The translations under genes and the position numbers were made by a program. Source: a virus. From it: a stretch of 42,468 bases of DNA. Below are positions 1-6,412 of the stretch, piece by piece (position 1 is the first letter of the stretch; every line of letters begins with the position of its first letter). The DNA lies in the IMG/VR virus record IMGVR_UViG_3300042988_000401, positions 1 to 42,468 of that record, one strand, 5' to 3'. The notes beneath the pieces were generated by a model. The model made no database searches. It worked only from the letters and a program-made list of their open reading frames with translations, and was not told the origin of the DNA.

Positions 1-761
1 CCGAACATCTTGGAGGACGCCAGCTGGGACCGTGCCTCTTCGACGTCAAGCAGTCCGAGTTTGTCACGGATGCCTTCCAGCTGCTTGCGCTTGAGGTCCT
101 CTGCCTCTACCAGCGTGTTCTCAAGGAGGTCCATGTCGCAGTACAGCTGCGGGTACACGATCATCCGCGCAGTCATGTCGCTGATCGCCAGCTCTTTCTT
201 CCACGAGCGCAGGGCCTTGGACAGGTCGCGCACGTCATCGCCCACATGCTCCACGTACTTGGCGCGAAAGCGCCTGAACAGCTCATACGTGTTGTCCGTG
301 TCGCCCTTGTTGTAGATGCGCATCTCTGCAATCTCGTGGGCAGTGAAGTCCATGAGTCGCTTGCCCTTGGTGCTCAGCAGCACGGCGTTGTTCTTGTCCT
401 GAAGCCCGTACTCCTTGGACAGCTTCGCCAAACTGCCGCCCACACTGGATTGGTGGAACGGGCGCGCCATGCACAGGGTGTCAATGAACATCTTGGGGTG
501 CACGTCGTACTTCCACACCAGCAGCGGGTGGTCGAACTCATTGCCGTTGTGCGCGATAGCTGCGGAGTTGGCCCAGTCCAGTGACTTCAGGTATGGCTCA
601 ACTTCGTGCCCCACTTTCACAACAGTATCTTCGTCGTTGATCTTCACCGCCACGGAGATCACCTCTGCCTCGGGGGACATGATGTACTCCATGAAGCTGA
701 TCTTCGACAGGCTGAAGTCGGTGGACCAGAATGTTTCTATGTCATACGTAATCGTTTGCAT
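1..761 (-). CDS. DNA polymerase, family A, N-terminal 3'-5' exonuclease part (partial)
   Basis: The reading frame runs off the left window edge; 253 codons are visible. The N-terminus has the three DnaQ-like proofreading exonuclease motifs: DIE at residues 7-9 (Exo I), HNGNEFD at 71-77 (Exo II) and YNKGD at 150-154 (Exo III, YxxxD). The last visible residues (QLASSKMF) resemble the stretch linking exonuclease and polymerase domains in phage family A polymerases. The start is an ATG that shares one base with the stop of the upstream gene (TAATG), so the two are translationally coupled. Expected role is phage genome replication; the palm and fingers lie outside the window, so the polymerase family is inferred from the exonuclease part and its context. 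Confidence 0.82.
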   Translation of the reverse strand, partial: MQTITYDIETFWSTDFSLSKISFMEYIMSPEAEVISVAVKINDEDTVVKVGHEVEPYLKSLDWANSAAIAHNGNEFDHPLLVWKYDVHPKMFIDTLCMARPFHQSSVGGSLAKLSKEYGLQDKNNAVLLSTKGKRLMDFTAHEIAEMRIYNKGDTDNTYELFRRFRAKYVEHVGDDVRDLSKALRSWKKELAISDMTARMIVYPQLYCDMDLLENTLVEAEDLKRKQLEGIRDKLGLLDVEEARSQLASSKMF

Positions 762-1120
762 TACTTCTCCAGCCTGTTGGCAACAACAGCGCCTATCACG
801 GCTTCGCCTACCGCAGCCATATCCGCACAGATAATCTGCTCAAAGCGCTCTCCCTCTGTTCTGGCGAAAGTGACGATGTATCCGTTGGTAGCCTTGACTA
901 CCCTGAAAATCCCAAGGACGTTAGGGTCGAGGCCGTACTGCTTCATAGCCGAACCGGGCACGGTCCACGCGGTGTTGATAGCGCTCATCTGTTGATACCC
1001 TCCGCTGTGCTGCATTTGGTTCTTGGCTTGTTCGTACCGCATCTGTGCATCCAGTGCGTAGCGTTCTGCTTCTTCCCCCGTCGTGTCTTTGTTCCCAAAA
1101 ACATTGCCTAATAGACTCAT
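761..1120 (-). CDS. hypothetical protein, 119 aa
   Basis: Not recognised. The first 20 residues are glycine/asparagine-rich (MSLLGNVFGNKDTT), followed by a short charged helix and a compact alpha/beta-looking C-terminal half ending VVANRLEK. It lies directly upstream of the DNA polymerase and shares its last base with the polymerase start, so it could be a replication accessory protein, but nothing in the sequence proves this. Its own start overlaps the stop of the upstream gene (ATGA). Confidence 0.75.
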   Translation of the reverse strand: MSLLGNVFGNKDTTGEEAERYALDAQMRYEQAKNQMQHSGGYQQMSAINTAWTVPGSAMKQYGLDPNVLGIFRVVKATNGYIVTFARTEGERFEQIICADMAAVGEAVIGAVVANRLEK

Positions 1121-1299
1121 TTCCAGTCGTCCTTATTGGTTAACAGCTGCCGTAGCTGCTTGGATAAATCCTTGTTGTCCAGCCGCAGCTGCTCGTTGGC
1201 AGTGCGCAGGTTCTGGTTGTCGTCCCACAGGTCGTGGGTCAGCTCTTCAAGCACAGGCCGATCCCACAGGTGGAACGCTGGCTTCTTGCTCGCCTCCAT
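1117..1299 (-). CDS. hypothetical small coiled-coil protein, 60 aa
   Basis: Highly charged, helical protein with a heptad-like pattern from about residue 17 to 52 (LEELTHDLWDDNQNL, then repeated L/D/N/Q). No family recognised. The start is supported by a strong Shine-Dalgarno AGGAGGG six bases upstream, even though this makes the gene overlap the 3' end of the upstream gene by 53 bases. The stop overlaps the next start by ATGA. Confidence 0.65.
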   Translation of the reverse strand: MEASKKPAFHLWDRPVLEELTHDLWDDNQNLRTANEQLRLDNKDLSKQLRQLLTNKDDWK

Positions 1300-1780
1300 A
1301 CTTGCCCTCCTGATTAACTGATACGAAGTAGTTCTGTTTGCGGTTGGCCTCGTTCACTACGTCGAGCGCCTGCTCCATCTGGATGATGGTTGCCACCTCA
1401 AGCTGTGCTTCATGGATTTCGATGGCGCCGTTCACGTCTTGCAGCTCGGTGCCGCTGTAGCCGAACTTGTCGTGCTTCTTGAACCTGCGTCCGCACATGG
1501 CGTGCGCGATCATCGCCTTCTGAATCTCGGGCACGAACTCCTTGCCCACACCCATCTCCGCAAGCGCAACGGTTACGTTCAGCATCTCGCAGATGTCGTT
1601 CCAGTCGGCCATGTCTGCCTTACCGTGCACCAGCCTGTCCATCGCTCCGTGGTGCGCAATCGCTAGACGCAGCTTCACATCCGCTGTCGGCGGTCGTATA
1701 CCCGTAAGCACGTACGTCAAGTTGTCCGGGCGTATCGGCTTCGGTCTGTACTTCTTCCGTGGTTTTTTGTTTGCGGCCAT
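1247..1780 (-). CDS. hypothetical phage protein with basic N-terminus, 177 aa
   Basis: Begins with a lysine/arginine/proline tract (MAANKKPRKKYRPKPI), then a largely helical body (LRLAIAHHGAMDRLV, ICEMLNVTVALAEMGVG). Similar basic-start proteins are common in early regions of proteobacterial phages; the function is unknown to me, and the basic tail would suit nucleic-acid contact. The start has only a distant GGAG (13 bases upstream) and lies 161 bases inside the upstream gene in another frame. An A6 run follows the start, so a ribosomal frameshift from the upstream frame or a homopolymer sequencing error is possible. Confidence 0.7.
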   Translation of the reverse strand: MAANKKPRKKYRPKPIRPDNLTYVLTGIRPPTADVKLRLAIAHHGAMDRLVHGKADMADWNDICEMLNVTVALAEMGVGKEFVPEIQKAMIAHAMCGRRFKKHDKFGYSGTELQDVNGAIEIHEAQLEVATIIQMEQALDVVNEANRKQNYFVSVNQEGKYGGEQEASVPPVGSACA

Positions 1781-1964
1781 GTTTCTTAATCTGCTCCATA
1801 GCGTTGTGGATGATGTGTGCGTGCAGGGTCTTGCCGTGGCGCTGGTAGTTCTTGCGCAGCTTGGTCAGCACATCAAGCGGGGTGTCGATGTCAATGTGGT
1901 CTTTATCAACCCGGTCGTCAAGGCAAGCGCATCCGCGCTCGTAGCACCCACGGTCTAGTATCAT
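1620..1964 (-). CDS. hypothetical protein, 114 aa; C-terminal half overlaps the next gene
   Basis: The first 65 residues look like a real protein (cysteine pair CYERGCAC near the N-terminus, then DIDTPLDVLTKLRKNYQRHGK). The last 50 residues are low in pattern and lie over the start of the 177-residue gene in another frame. The start forms an ATGA overlap with the upstream gene, as nearly everywhere in this arm, which supports translation. The first part may be fused to the following gene by slippage at the A6 run, or the true protein may end earlier if the run is a sequencing error. Function unknown. Confidence 0.5.
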   Translation of the reverse strand: MILDRGCYERGCACLDDRVDKDHIDIDTPLDVLTKLRKNYQRHGKTLHAHIIHNAMEQIKKHGRKQKTTEEVQTEADTPGQLDVRAYGYTTADSGCEAASSDCAPRSDGQAGAR

Positions 1965-2143
1965 GTCAGCACCATCCCAACCACAGGAACAGTCATAGCG
2001 ATAGACACCAGCATGGAGTACACCAAGTATCCCTGCAACGCGCCGCCGCGCTCAAAGTTATTACCACCGGCCCAGTAGATCAGTGTGCAGAACGCCCACG
2101 ACAGGATGAACACAAGTGGTGGGAAAAAGTATTTGAGTTTCAT
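1961..2143 (-). CDS. small membrane protein, 60 aa, two TM segments
   Basis: Two hydrophobic helices are visible: about residues 5-25 (YFFPPLVFILSWAFCTLIYWA) and 39-59 (LVYSMLVSIAMTVPVVGMVL), joined by a short polar loop. No family recognised. It overlaps both neighbours by ATGA (stop of the 156-residue gene upstream, start of the 114-residue gene downstream). Small inner-membrane proteins in early phage operons often affect host membrane functions or superinfection, but this is only a possibility here. Confidence 0.65.
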   Translation of the reverse strand: MKLKYFFPPLVFILSWAFCTLIYWAGGNNFERGGALQGYLVYSMLVSIAMTVPVVGMVLT

Positions 2144-2610
2144 TTCCTTGGCTCCTTGTCTTTCCAGACGTTGTATTCGCCACCGGCATCAACGTGCAAG
2201 CCGTACCATTCTTGTGCACGTCCAGCGCCATCTGCTAACTTTTCGCCGTTTTCTGTGCATGACCACAGTGCTTCCCGTGCAATAGTTCCAACTTGTGTCG
2301 GGTACTCTCCAGAATACTGCTCTGATAAACGCAACAACGTCTCCAACGCCTCAAGCGTCATCCTAAGCACAGCGTCCTTGTCACGGTTTGACTCCACCCT
2401 GATGTCTGCGTTGCAGTTGCCGCACTTCACGATGTCGAAGTCTTTGCTGTGCGGGAATCGCATCGCCACCGGCTCCACCTTGGTCACTGGTGCTGCATAT
2501 AGCGGCATGGGATCAACCTTCACGGTCACAGGCACAGGGCCGTGGACAACATTGTTTGCCCAGTAGAACCCGCGCTCTTGGAAGTCGTAGTACGCGATAG
2601 GTTCAGTCAT
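2140..2610 (-). CDS. hypothetical phage protein with CxxC, 156 aa
   Basis: The N-terminal half resembles a frequent phage pattern, MTEPIAYY followed later by MPLYAAP. The centre has a CGNC motif (about residues 63-66) that could bind a metal, followed by a helical stretch (LRMTLEALETLLRLSEQY). Phage proteins of this kind are probably modular; the function is unknown. It starts right after the stop of the upstream 68-residue gene (ATGA). Confidence 0.7.
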   Translation of the reverse strand: MTEPIAYYDFQERGFYWANNVVHGPVPVTVKVDPMPLYAAPVTKVEPVAMRFPHSKDFDIVKCGNCNADIRVESNRDKDAVLRMTLEALETLLRLSEQYSGEYPTQVGTIAREALWSCTENGEKLADGAGRAQEWYGLHVDAGGEYNVWKDKEPRK

Positions 2611-2813
2611 GGCTTCTCCAGTGCTGCACGGGCAGCGTCAACGTATTCCCTAGCCAGCTTTTCGGCGTAAGCGCGGTCATGCGTGTAACCGGCGTGGTAG
2701 TAGCCAGCAATCCATGCGTCCATCAGTGCTGTCTCTTGTTCAGGTTCGTCCCACCAGATGCACCGTGACTTCGGTTCCTCTTTGCAGTTGCAGGTTTTCT
2801 TTGAGCAATTCAT
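2607..2813 (-). CDS. hypothetical protein, 68 aa, cysteine-rich N-terminus
   Basis: The N-terminus has a cluster of cysteines (CSKKTCNCKEE and later RCIWW) that could form a small metal site. The C-terminus, YVDAARAALEKP, resembles the end of the 249-residue gene at 3269-4018 (EDAARAALGEGK), hinting at shared small modules. Overlaps both neighbours by ATGA. Function not recognised. Confidence 0.6.
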   Translation of the reverse strand: MNCSKKTCNCKEEPKSRCIWWDEPEQETALMDAWIAGYYHAGYTHDRAYAEKLAREYVDAARAALEKP

Positions 2814-3109
2814 GTCTTTGGCTCCCGTTTTGTACGGGTAGTGTCGATGGCGGCTTGTAGGTCGTGCTTTTTGTGTAGATACTCAGACGCATAGCTTCCC
2901 CACTCTTCGATGTCTTTCGCCAACGCCCCCCGCAGCCGCTCGTTCTCTGCGACAAGCGCATCGACTTCCTTCTCAATGCGTAGCAGTCGCTGGACATGCT
3001 CTTTCTCCAGCGCATCAATAGCAGCAGCGAGTGCGGCACGTATTGTCTGATGCCCTGTCTCAATTTTGTAGAGCGCTGCGTATGTATCAGCCAGTTCCAT
3101 GATGTTCAT
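2810..3109 (-). CDS. hypothetical coiled-coil protein, 99 aa, paralogue of 3269-4018
   Basis: An earlier TTG is possible, but the ATG at 3109 is preferred. It follows a GGAGAG Shine-Dalgarno and gives an N-terminus (MNIMELADTYA) matching that of the 249-residue gene (MSKILELADAYA). Both continue with RAALAAAIDALEKE-like text and then a leucine/glutamate coiled coil with ENERLR. The shared N-terminal module plus variable coiled coil suggests duplication and divergence. Function unknown. Confidence 0.65.
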   Translation of the reverse strand: MNIMELADTYAALYKIETGHQTIRAALAAAIDALEKEHVQRLLRIEKEVDALVAENERLRGALAKDIEEWGSYASEYLHKKHDLQAAIDTTRTKREPKT

Positions 3110-3147
3110 GTCTTCTCTCCCCAAATTGCGGCGTGTGCTTCAATCAT
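3106..3147 (-). CDS. possible 13-codon minigene
   Basis: A 13-residue frame (MIEAHAAIWGEKT) starts in an ATGA overlap with the stop of the 42-residue gene upstream and ends in an ATGA overlap with the start of the 99-residue gene. It therefore fills exactly the gap in an otherwise unbroken chain of coupled genes. It could be a leader that carries ribosomes across, or a chance frame. No function can be read from its sequence. Confidence 0.25.
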   Translation of the reverse strand: MIEAHAAIWGEKT

Positions 3148-3272
3148 GTCAGCACCTCTATAACAATCGCCAGTACCATCAACAAGAGTCCGAACGCAAC
3201 CGATACATTCGGGTGAATGTGTGGAGCCGCATACACAGCCCCGACAATCAAGAGTAGTTGTGTGGATTTCAT
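3144..3272 (-). CDS. small membrane protein, 42 aa
   Basis: A short frame with two hydrophobic stretches: LLLIVGAVYAA near the N-terminus and VAFGLLLMVLAIVIEVL at the C-terminus, with a histidine-containing turn between (PHIHPN). The start forms ATGA with the stop of the 249-residue gene. It is likely a membrane-inserted hairpin. No family recognised. Confidence 0.5.
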   Translation of the reverse strand: MKSTQLLLIVGAVYAAPHIHPNVSVAFGLLLMVLAIVIEVLT

Positions 3273-4018
3273 TTACCTTCCCCCAGTGCTGCTCTGGCAG
3301 CGTCTTCGCTTAATGCAATGTCGACCGGATTGTTTTTGCACCCTATAGCGTGTCCATGCTGGTAGTTGCACAATGGGCAGCGTCTATTCAGTGCTGATTG
3401 CGCAAGAACTGCGCGAATGTCCTTGATGATTTCAGGAGCGGTTCCACCAACACGCAAATCTTCCATCGCGTTAGCCGCTTCCCTCGCAAGATCCCGCAGC
3501 CGCTCGTTCTCTGCCATGAGTCGGTCACGTTCGACACCAGTTCCCGTGGCGGCTATCCACTTTTGCGCGTTGTCTAGCTGTGCTGTCAGCCGCTCTACCT
3601 CTGCGTAGGGATTGTGGGTATCAGGCACCTTGCCGTCAGCATAGCTCTTGGTGATGGCGGTTATTGCAGGGTGGTGCTGAATGCAGCTAAGTGCCTGCTC
3701 TGCCGTCATGTGTGGTTTTGTTCCGTGATGTACGGCCCAACGCTCCACGAATTGCAGCGTGTCCTTCAGCCGCTCGTTCTCTGCGCGGAGTGTCAACGCA
3801 TCATTGAAATACAGGTCGCAGTTTTGTGTGGCAAAGTCCCTTTCCCCTGTCAGCGCCTCGTTCTCTTTCTCCAGCAACCCAGCGTGTTTCGATAGCACGT
3901 CAAGCTCTTTCTCCATCGCAGCCACAGCAGCAGCTAGGTCTGCGCGGCATTCATTGGGTTCTCCGAATGGTTTGTATGTGCAGGCATACGCATCAGCCAG
4001 TTCAAGAATCTTGCTCAT
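3269..4018 (-). CDS. hypothetical long coiled-coil protein, 249 aa
   Basis: Begins with the MSKILELADAYA module shared with the 99-residue protein. Several coiled-coil stretches follow, rich in ENE/ERL repeats (LLEKENEALTGERD, LRAENERLKD, LMAENERLRD). Near the C-terminus RRCPLCNYQHGHAIGC gives a CxxC plus histidine/cysteine pattern that could bind zinc. The ERL-type repeats suggest growth by internal duplication. It starts in an ATGA overlap with the upstream 62-residue gene. Function unknown; such proteins are frequent in early arms of siphoviruses and podoviruses of proteobacteria. Confidence 0.72.
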   Translation of the reverse strand: MSKILELADAYACTYKPFGEPNECRADLAAAVAAMEKELDVLSKHAGLLEKENEALTGERDFATQNCDLYFNDALTLRAENERLKDTLQFVERWAVHHGTKPHMTAEQALSCIQHHPAITAITKSYADGKVPDTHNPYAEVERLTAQLDNAQKWIAATGTGVERDRLMAENERLRDLAREAANAMEDLRVGGTAPEIIKDIRAVLAQSALNRRCPLCNYQHGHAIGCKNNPVDIALSEDAARAALGEGK

Positions 4019-4203
4019 GTTTCCTCCTTCTCAAGCGGCACATCGCGCCATTGTTCGTCGGGCACAATCATCTGTTTTTCAACATCCCATCGTGGCGCAT
4101 TGTTTGTCCACTTCTGCTGCAAGACGCGGATTGTTTTGCGCTCCCACTTGTCGTCACCGAATACTTCGCGCTCCACAAAGCGCAGTTCGTTTGTTGGTGT
4201 CAT
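4015..4203 (-). CDS. hypothetical protein, 62 aa
   Basis: A small charged protein with tryptophans spaced through its length (DKWERKTIRVLQQKW, PRWDVEKQ, DEQWRDVPLEKEE), consistent with a compact beta-rich fold. Family not recognised. Its start lies in a 25-base direct repeat that recurs at the next upstream gene start. Coupled by ATGA to both neighbours. Confidence 0.65.
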   Translation of the reverse strand: MTPTNELRFVEREVFGDDKWERKTIRVLQQKWTNNAPRWDVEKQMIVPDEQWRDVPLEKEET

Positions 4204-4222
4204 GCTGTCCCCCTGTTGCGTA
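4198..4222. repeat. 25-base gene-junction repeat, copy 1
   Basis: Identical to 4374-4398. It covers the start codon and Shine-Dalgarno of the 62-aa gene plus the last codons (RGTA) of the 59-aa gene, so a whole gene junction is repeated. The two copies frame the 59-residue gene. Confidence 0.75.
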
Positions 4223-4379
4223 CCTGCGCTGCCAAGTACGGCGCATCTGCGTAGTCTTCAAACCACTTAGCTATTGCCTCTCGCTCTGATTCCACAGCAG
4301 CGTTCCACGCTATTTCGCAGCACCGCTTAAAGTCTTCGTTGCCCCAGATGGCATCGCTCCACCATTCTTCAAATGTCAT
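4200..4379 (-). CDS. hypothetical phage protein, TFEEWW family, 59 aa
   Basis: The ATG at 4379 is chosen over a longer frame because it follows a GGGGGA Shine-Dalgarno and overlaps the upstream stop by ATGA. The protein matches a pattern seen in many phage early proteins: MTFEEWW at the start, a central AWNAA, and a C-terminal RNRGTA. This family is widespread but uncharacterised. Its last residues (RNRGTA) are identical to those of the neighbouring upstream protein, part of a junction repeat. Confidence 0.65.
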   Translation of the reverse strand: MTFEEWWSDAIWGNEDFKRCCEIAWNAAVESEREAIAKWFEDYADAPYLAAQVRNRGTA

Positions 4380-4398
4380 GCTGTCCCCCTGTTGCGTA
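4374..4398. repeat. 25-base gene-junction repeat, copy 2
   Basis: Second copy, at the junction of the 59- and 80-residue genes. Homologous exchange between the copies would delete or duplicate the 59-residue gene precisely and in frame. Confidence 0.75.
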
Positions 4399-4618
4399 TG
4401 GCTGCTGCGCACTCTTGAGCGCCTTTCCTGTACGCGTACCACGATCCGTCGTACGTCTCACACACCTTCGCACAAGCCTCTCGCTCTTTAAGAGCAGCGG
4501 CCTCGGCTACCAGTGCTGCGAAGCGTTCAAGGTCATTCAAGTTGCACTGGAAAAACACACCGTTGCGCGAGTTGTTGATACCGGCTTCACGCGCCCATGC
4601 AATGATCTGTTCGTTCAT
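4376..4618 (-). CDS. hypothetical phage protein, REAxAKVCE family, 80 aa
   Basis: The ATG at 4618 is chosen: it follows GGAG and removes an unlikely cysteine-rich extension. The sequence has the hallmarks of a very common phage family: IIAWAREAG near the N-terminus, LERFAALVAEAAALKEREACAKVCE in the middle and CAAAIRNRG at the end. Its function is unknown; it is helical and probably soluble. Coupled to its neighbours by ATGA at both ends. Confidence 0.72.
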   Translation of the reverse strand: MNEQIIAWAREAGINNSRNGVFFQCNLNDLERFAALVAEAAALKEREACAKVCETYDGSWYAYRKGAQECAAAIRNRGTA

Positions 4619-4722
4619 GTCAACTCCACCAGCAGCATCCCCACAACAACGCCCGCCAAAAACACAGAGACTGTGTTGAAGACGCGAGAAGGATCGCTCA
4701 TCCATTCAAGTAGTGTGTTCAT
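4615..4722 (-). CDS. small single-pass membrane peptide, 35 aa
   Basis: Short frame with a polar N-terminus (MNTLLEWMSDPSR) and one hydrophobic helix (VFNTVSVFLAGVVVGMLLVEL). It starts in ATGA with the stop of the upstream 95-residue gene and ends in ATGA with the start of the 80-residue gene, so it fits the coupled chain exactly. Probably an inner-membrane peptide. Function unknown. Confidence 0.5.
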   Translation of the reverse strand: MNTLLEWMSDPSRVFNTVSVFLAGVVVGMLLVELT

Positions 4723-5006
4723 CGCTTCGCTCCCTGAATCACCGCCATAGCAATGGCCTTCTGCGGGGTGTCAAAGTATTTAAGACAAAACTGATCGGTT
4801 ACCCATTTCCCGTCCTGAGACTGGTATGGAAAGCAGTCATACCGAGCAGCAATCGGCCCGATCACGTCCCAGTCGCGGTAGTCGAAGATGCGCCAGTTAG
4901 CATAGATGCCAGCCCCGTACCACACGGCAACCGTATCGTCATAAATGTCCAACTCTTTCCACCCAATCGCAAGCGCGAGGGCTTTGTTTATTTCGAGGTC
5001 TGTCAT
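4719..5006 (-). CDS. hypothetical phage protein, 95 aa
   Basis: Soluble protein rich in aromatic residues: the N-terminus TDLEINKALALAIGW is followed by WRIFDYRDWDVIGPIAARYDCFPYQ and a C-terminal helix KAIAMAVIQGAKR. Proteins with the pattern NKALALAIGW...DWDVIGPI...A.A..I are found next to NinX-type genes in proteobacterial phages; their role is unknown. Overlaps the NinX-like gene stop by ATGA. Confidence 0.75.
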   Translation of the reverse strand: MTDLEINKALALAIGWKELDIYDDTVAVWYGAGIYANWRIFDYRDWDVIGPIAARYDCFPYQSQDGKWVTDQFCLKYFDTPQKAIAMAVIQGAKR

Positions 5007-5368
5007 AGCAACTCCTTCGGCACGTCAATCTCATCGCCCAACTTGGACGCCACATAGCAGCGCATGGCTGCGATCAGTGGTGTGGGGCCGGTAAGAGTTA
5101 GTCCGCTACTAAACGCCCAGCCGCCAGCTTGTGCGTTCCACACTTGGTCTCCGCGTGTGTTCGTCTGCCGCAAGTACGTGGCGATTACCTCACGCTCAAT
5201 GATCGGGCCACCTTGGGCCCAGTCGGTTGAGTAGTTCATGTCGCCTTCCCCGTGCATCAGTGCGAACTCAGACTCAAATGTGCGGTCAGCCGGTTGCCCA
5301 ATCTGCACCCCTTCACACTTCGCCACCGCCCAGTCAAGGGCGGGGCCTATCAGTTCGGATGTCTTCAT
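5003..5368 (-). CDS. NinX-like protein (DUF2591)
   Basis: Matches the phage P22 NinX / DUF2591 family along its whole 121 residues: ALDWAVAKCEG near the N-terminus, YSTDWAQGGPIIERE in the middle, and GPTPLIAAMRCYVASKLGDE at the C-terminus. NinX belongs to the nin-type accessory genes of lambdoid phages; its molecular role is not established. The Shine-Dalgarno AGGAGG is part of an ACTACTAGG nonamer that recurs elsewhere in this genome. The 3' end overlaps the next gene by ATGA. Confidence 0.88.
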   Translation of the reverse strand: MKTSELIGPALDWAVAKCEGVQIGQPADRTFESEFALMHGEGDMNYSTDWAQGGPIIEREVIATYLRQTNTRGDQVWNAQAGGWAFSSGLTLTGPTPLIAAMRCYVASKLGDEIDVPKELL

Positions 5369-5375
5369 CGCGCCT

Positions 5376-5384
5376 CCTAGTAGT
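5376..5384 (-). repeat. ACTACTAGG nonamer (first of seven copies)
   Basis: The nonamer reads in the direction of transcription. Other copies: 7332-7340, 8682-8690, 10332-10340, 11669-11677 and 11683-11691 (all minus) and 39186-39194 (plus). Here it contributes to the Shine-Dalgarno of the NinX-like gene. In genes it appears in different reading frames (TTR and LLG), so it is not simply a shared peptide. Confidence 0.6.
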
Positions 5385-5575
5385 TAGTTGCTGGACAGGT
5401 AGTGCTGCAAGCGTGCGATGCGGTCGCTCTCATACTGAACCATCGCGGTGCAGAACTCCTGATGTGACTGGTAGTGCAGCAGCATGCGCTGCGCGTCGGC
5501 TAGTTCCCGGCATGCCAGCTCCTTGGCTGTGGGGGGTGTGAACGCGTTACGCCATATCTCGGTGAGTGCCTTCAT
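5384..5575 (-). CDS. hypothetical phage protein, 63 aa
   Basis: The ATG at 5575 is preferred because it overlaps the upstream stop (ATGA) and yields MKALTEIWRNAFTPPTAKEL, a start seen in many small phage proteins of this type. The rest is an amphipathic helix (ARLQHYL near the end) with regular Glu/Arg/Gln spacing, probably a helical hairpin. Function unknown. Confidence 0.68.
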   Translation of the reverse strand: MKALTEIWRNAFTPPTAKELACRELADAQRMLLHYQSHQEFCTAMVQYESDRIARLQHYLSSN

Positions 5576-5766
5576 GCCAAGTCCTCCTGTTTGTCGATCC
5601 ACGCGCCAAGTGCAGCAACCGCGCCCATCAGGCTGGGGTAACGTGCGGCGAACGTCGCGTGCGCTACATTGTTCGAGTTGTGCGAACCCGTCTCAAGGTC
5701 TGCGCTGATGGCTGCGATGATGTCCTGCTCCAAGTCGCGCAGGGTTTCGATTTCTTCCTTGATCAT
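5572..5766 (-). CDS. hypothetical protein, 64 aa
   Basis: Small, mostly helical acidic protein (IKEEIETLRDLEQDIIAAISADLE, then YPSLMGAVAALGAWIDKQED). No family recognised. Coupled by ATGA both to the winged-helix candidate upstream and to the 63-residue gene downstream. Confidence 0.65.
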   Translation of the reverse strand: MIKEEIETLRDLEQDIIAAISADLETGSHNSNNVAHATFAARYPSLMGAVAALGAWIDKQEDLA

Positions 5767-6239
5767 TTCTTCATCTCCTTCATCAGGGCCTTGTACTCAA
5801 GGAACGCTGCGAACTTCTCCGCCTCAGTGAGACCCGGTGCTGGCGCTGGTGCCACCTCGATGCGCGGTGCGGCCTTGGCTTCGATGACACGCATGGCTGA
5901 GTCGAACACGCGTTGCGTCGCGATAGTCTTGACCTTCTTGGTCGTGCGCTTCTTGCGCAGTGGGGGCTCGTACTCCTGCGCGTTGGTCACGCTGTAACGC
6001 TTGATCTTGGGGTGCAGTCCGTGGATGGACGTCTTGCGGCTCACGTCGCCATACACCTTGAGGGTGTCAGCCTTAGTCATCTCATGCAGCACCTCGTAGG
6101 GCAGGTAGTTCAGACCCAGCGCCTTCTTGATGTCCTCGGCGGTCTTCTCAGGGTGATCCTTGAGCCAGTGCCAGATACGGAACTTCACGGTGGGCAGCTT
6201 CATACCGGCTTCAGTCATTGCGTTAGTCATTGCATTCAT
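5763..6239 (-). CDS. putative winged helix-turn-helix protein, 158 aa
   Basis: Residues about 15-85 look like a winged-helix DNA-binding domain: FRIWHWLKDHPEKTAEDIKKALG gives the first helices, YLPYEVLHEMTKADTLKV the recognition helix and wing approach, and IKRYSVT a closing strand. A basic stretch (LRKKRTTKKVK) and an Ala/Pro linker lead to a C-terminal helix ending KEMKK. It could bind the phage operators described here, but that is inference. Several in-frame Met codons lie at the N-terminus; the first one follows AAGGAT and overlaps the upstream stop. Confidence 0.65.
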   Translation of the reverse strand: MNAMTNAMTEAGMKLPTVKFRIWHWLKDHPEKTAEDIKKALGLNYLPYEVLHEMTKADTLKVYGDVSRKTSIHGLHPKIKRYSVTNAQEYEPPLRKKRTTKKVKTIATQRVFDSAMRVIEAKAAPRIEVAPAPAPGLTEAEKFAAFLEYKALMKEMKK

Positions 6240-6412
6240 TTTTCACATCCTTGGTGTCGAACAAACTTCGTCTTGCACTTACCTTCGCATGCACTGTTAA
6301 TGCAGCGAGCTTCTTTCTCGGTCTCCTGCTTCTTGCTCGCGTACCCGGCGATGAAGCCAGAGTTAGCCACGACCACAATCAGCAGCACGTAGAGGATCAG
6401 CCGGTGAATCAT
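6236..6412 (-). CDS. small membrane-anchored cysteine protein, 58 aa
   Basis: One N-terminal hydrophobic helix (LILYVLLIVVVANSGFIAGY, residues 5-24) is followed by a charged segment and four cysteines (RCINSACEGKCKT and a final GC). The cysteine part could be periplasmic and disulfide-bonded or bind metal. It starts in ATGA with the upstream stop and ends in ATGA with the downstream start. No family recognised. Confidence 0.55.
   Translation of the reverse strand: MIHRLILYVLLIVVVANSGFIAGYASKKQETEKEARCINSACEGKCKTKFVRHQGCEK

Noticed and set aside
2740-3063. 107-residue frame overlapping the 99-residue coiled-coil gene
   Set aside because: It is out of frame with the ATGA-coupled chain and has no protein-like pattern, whereas the chosen frame has a Shine-Dalgarno and a paralogue.
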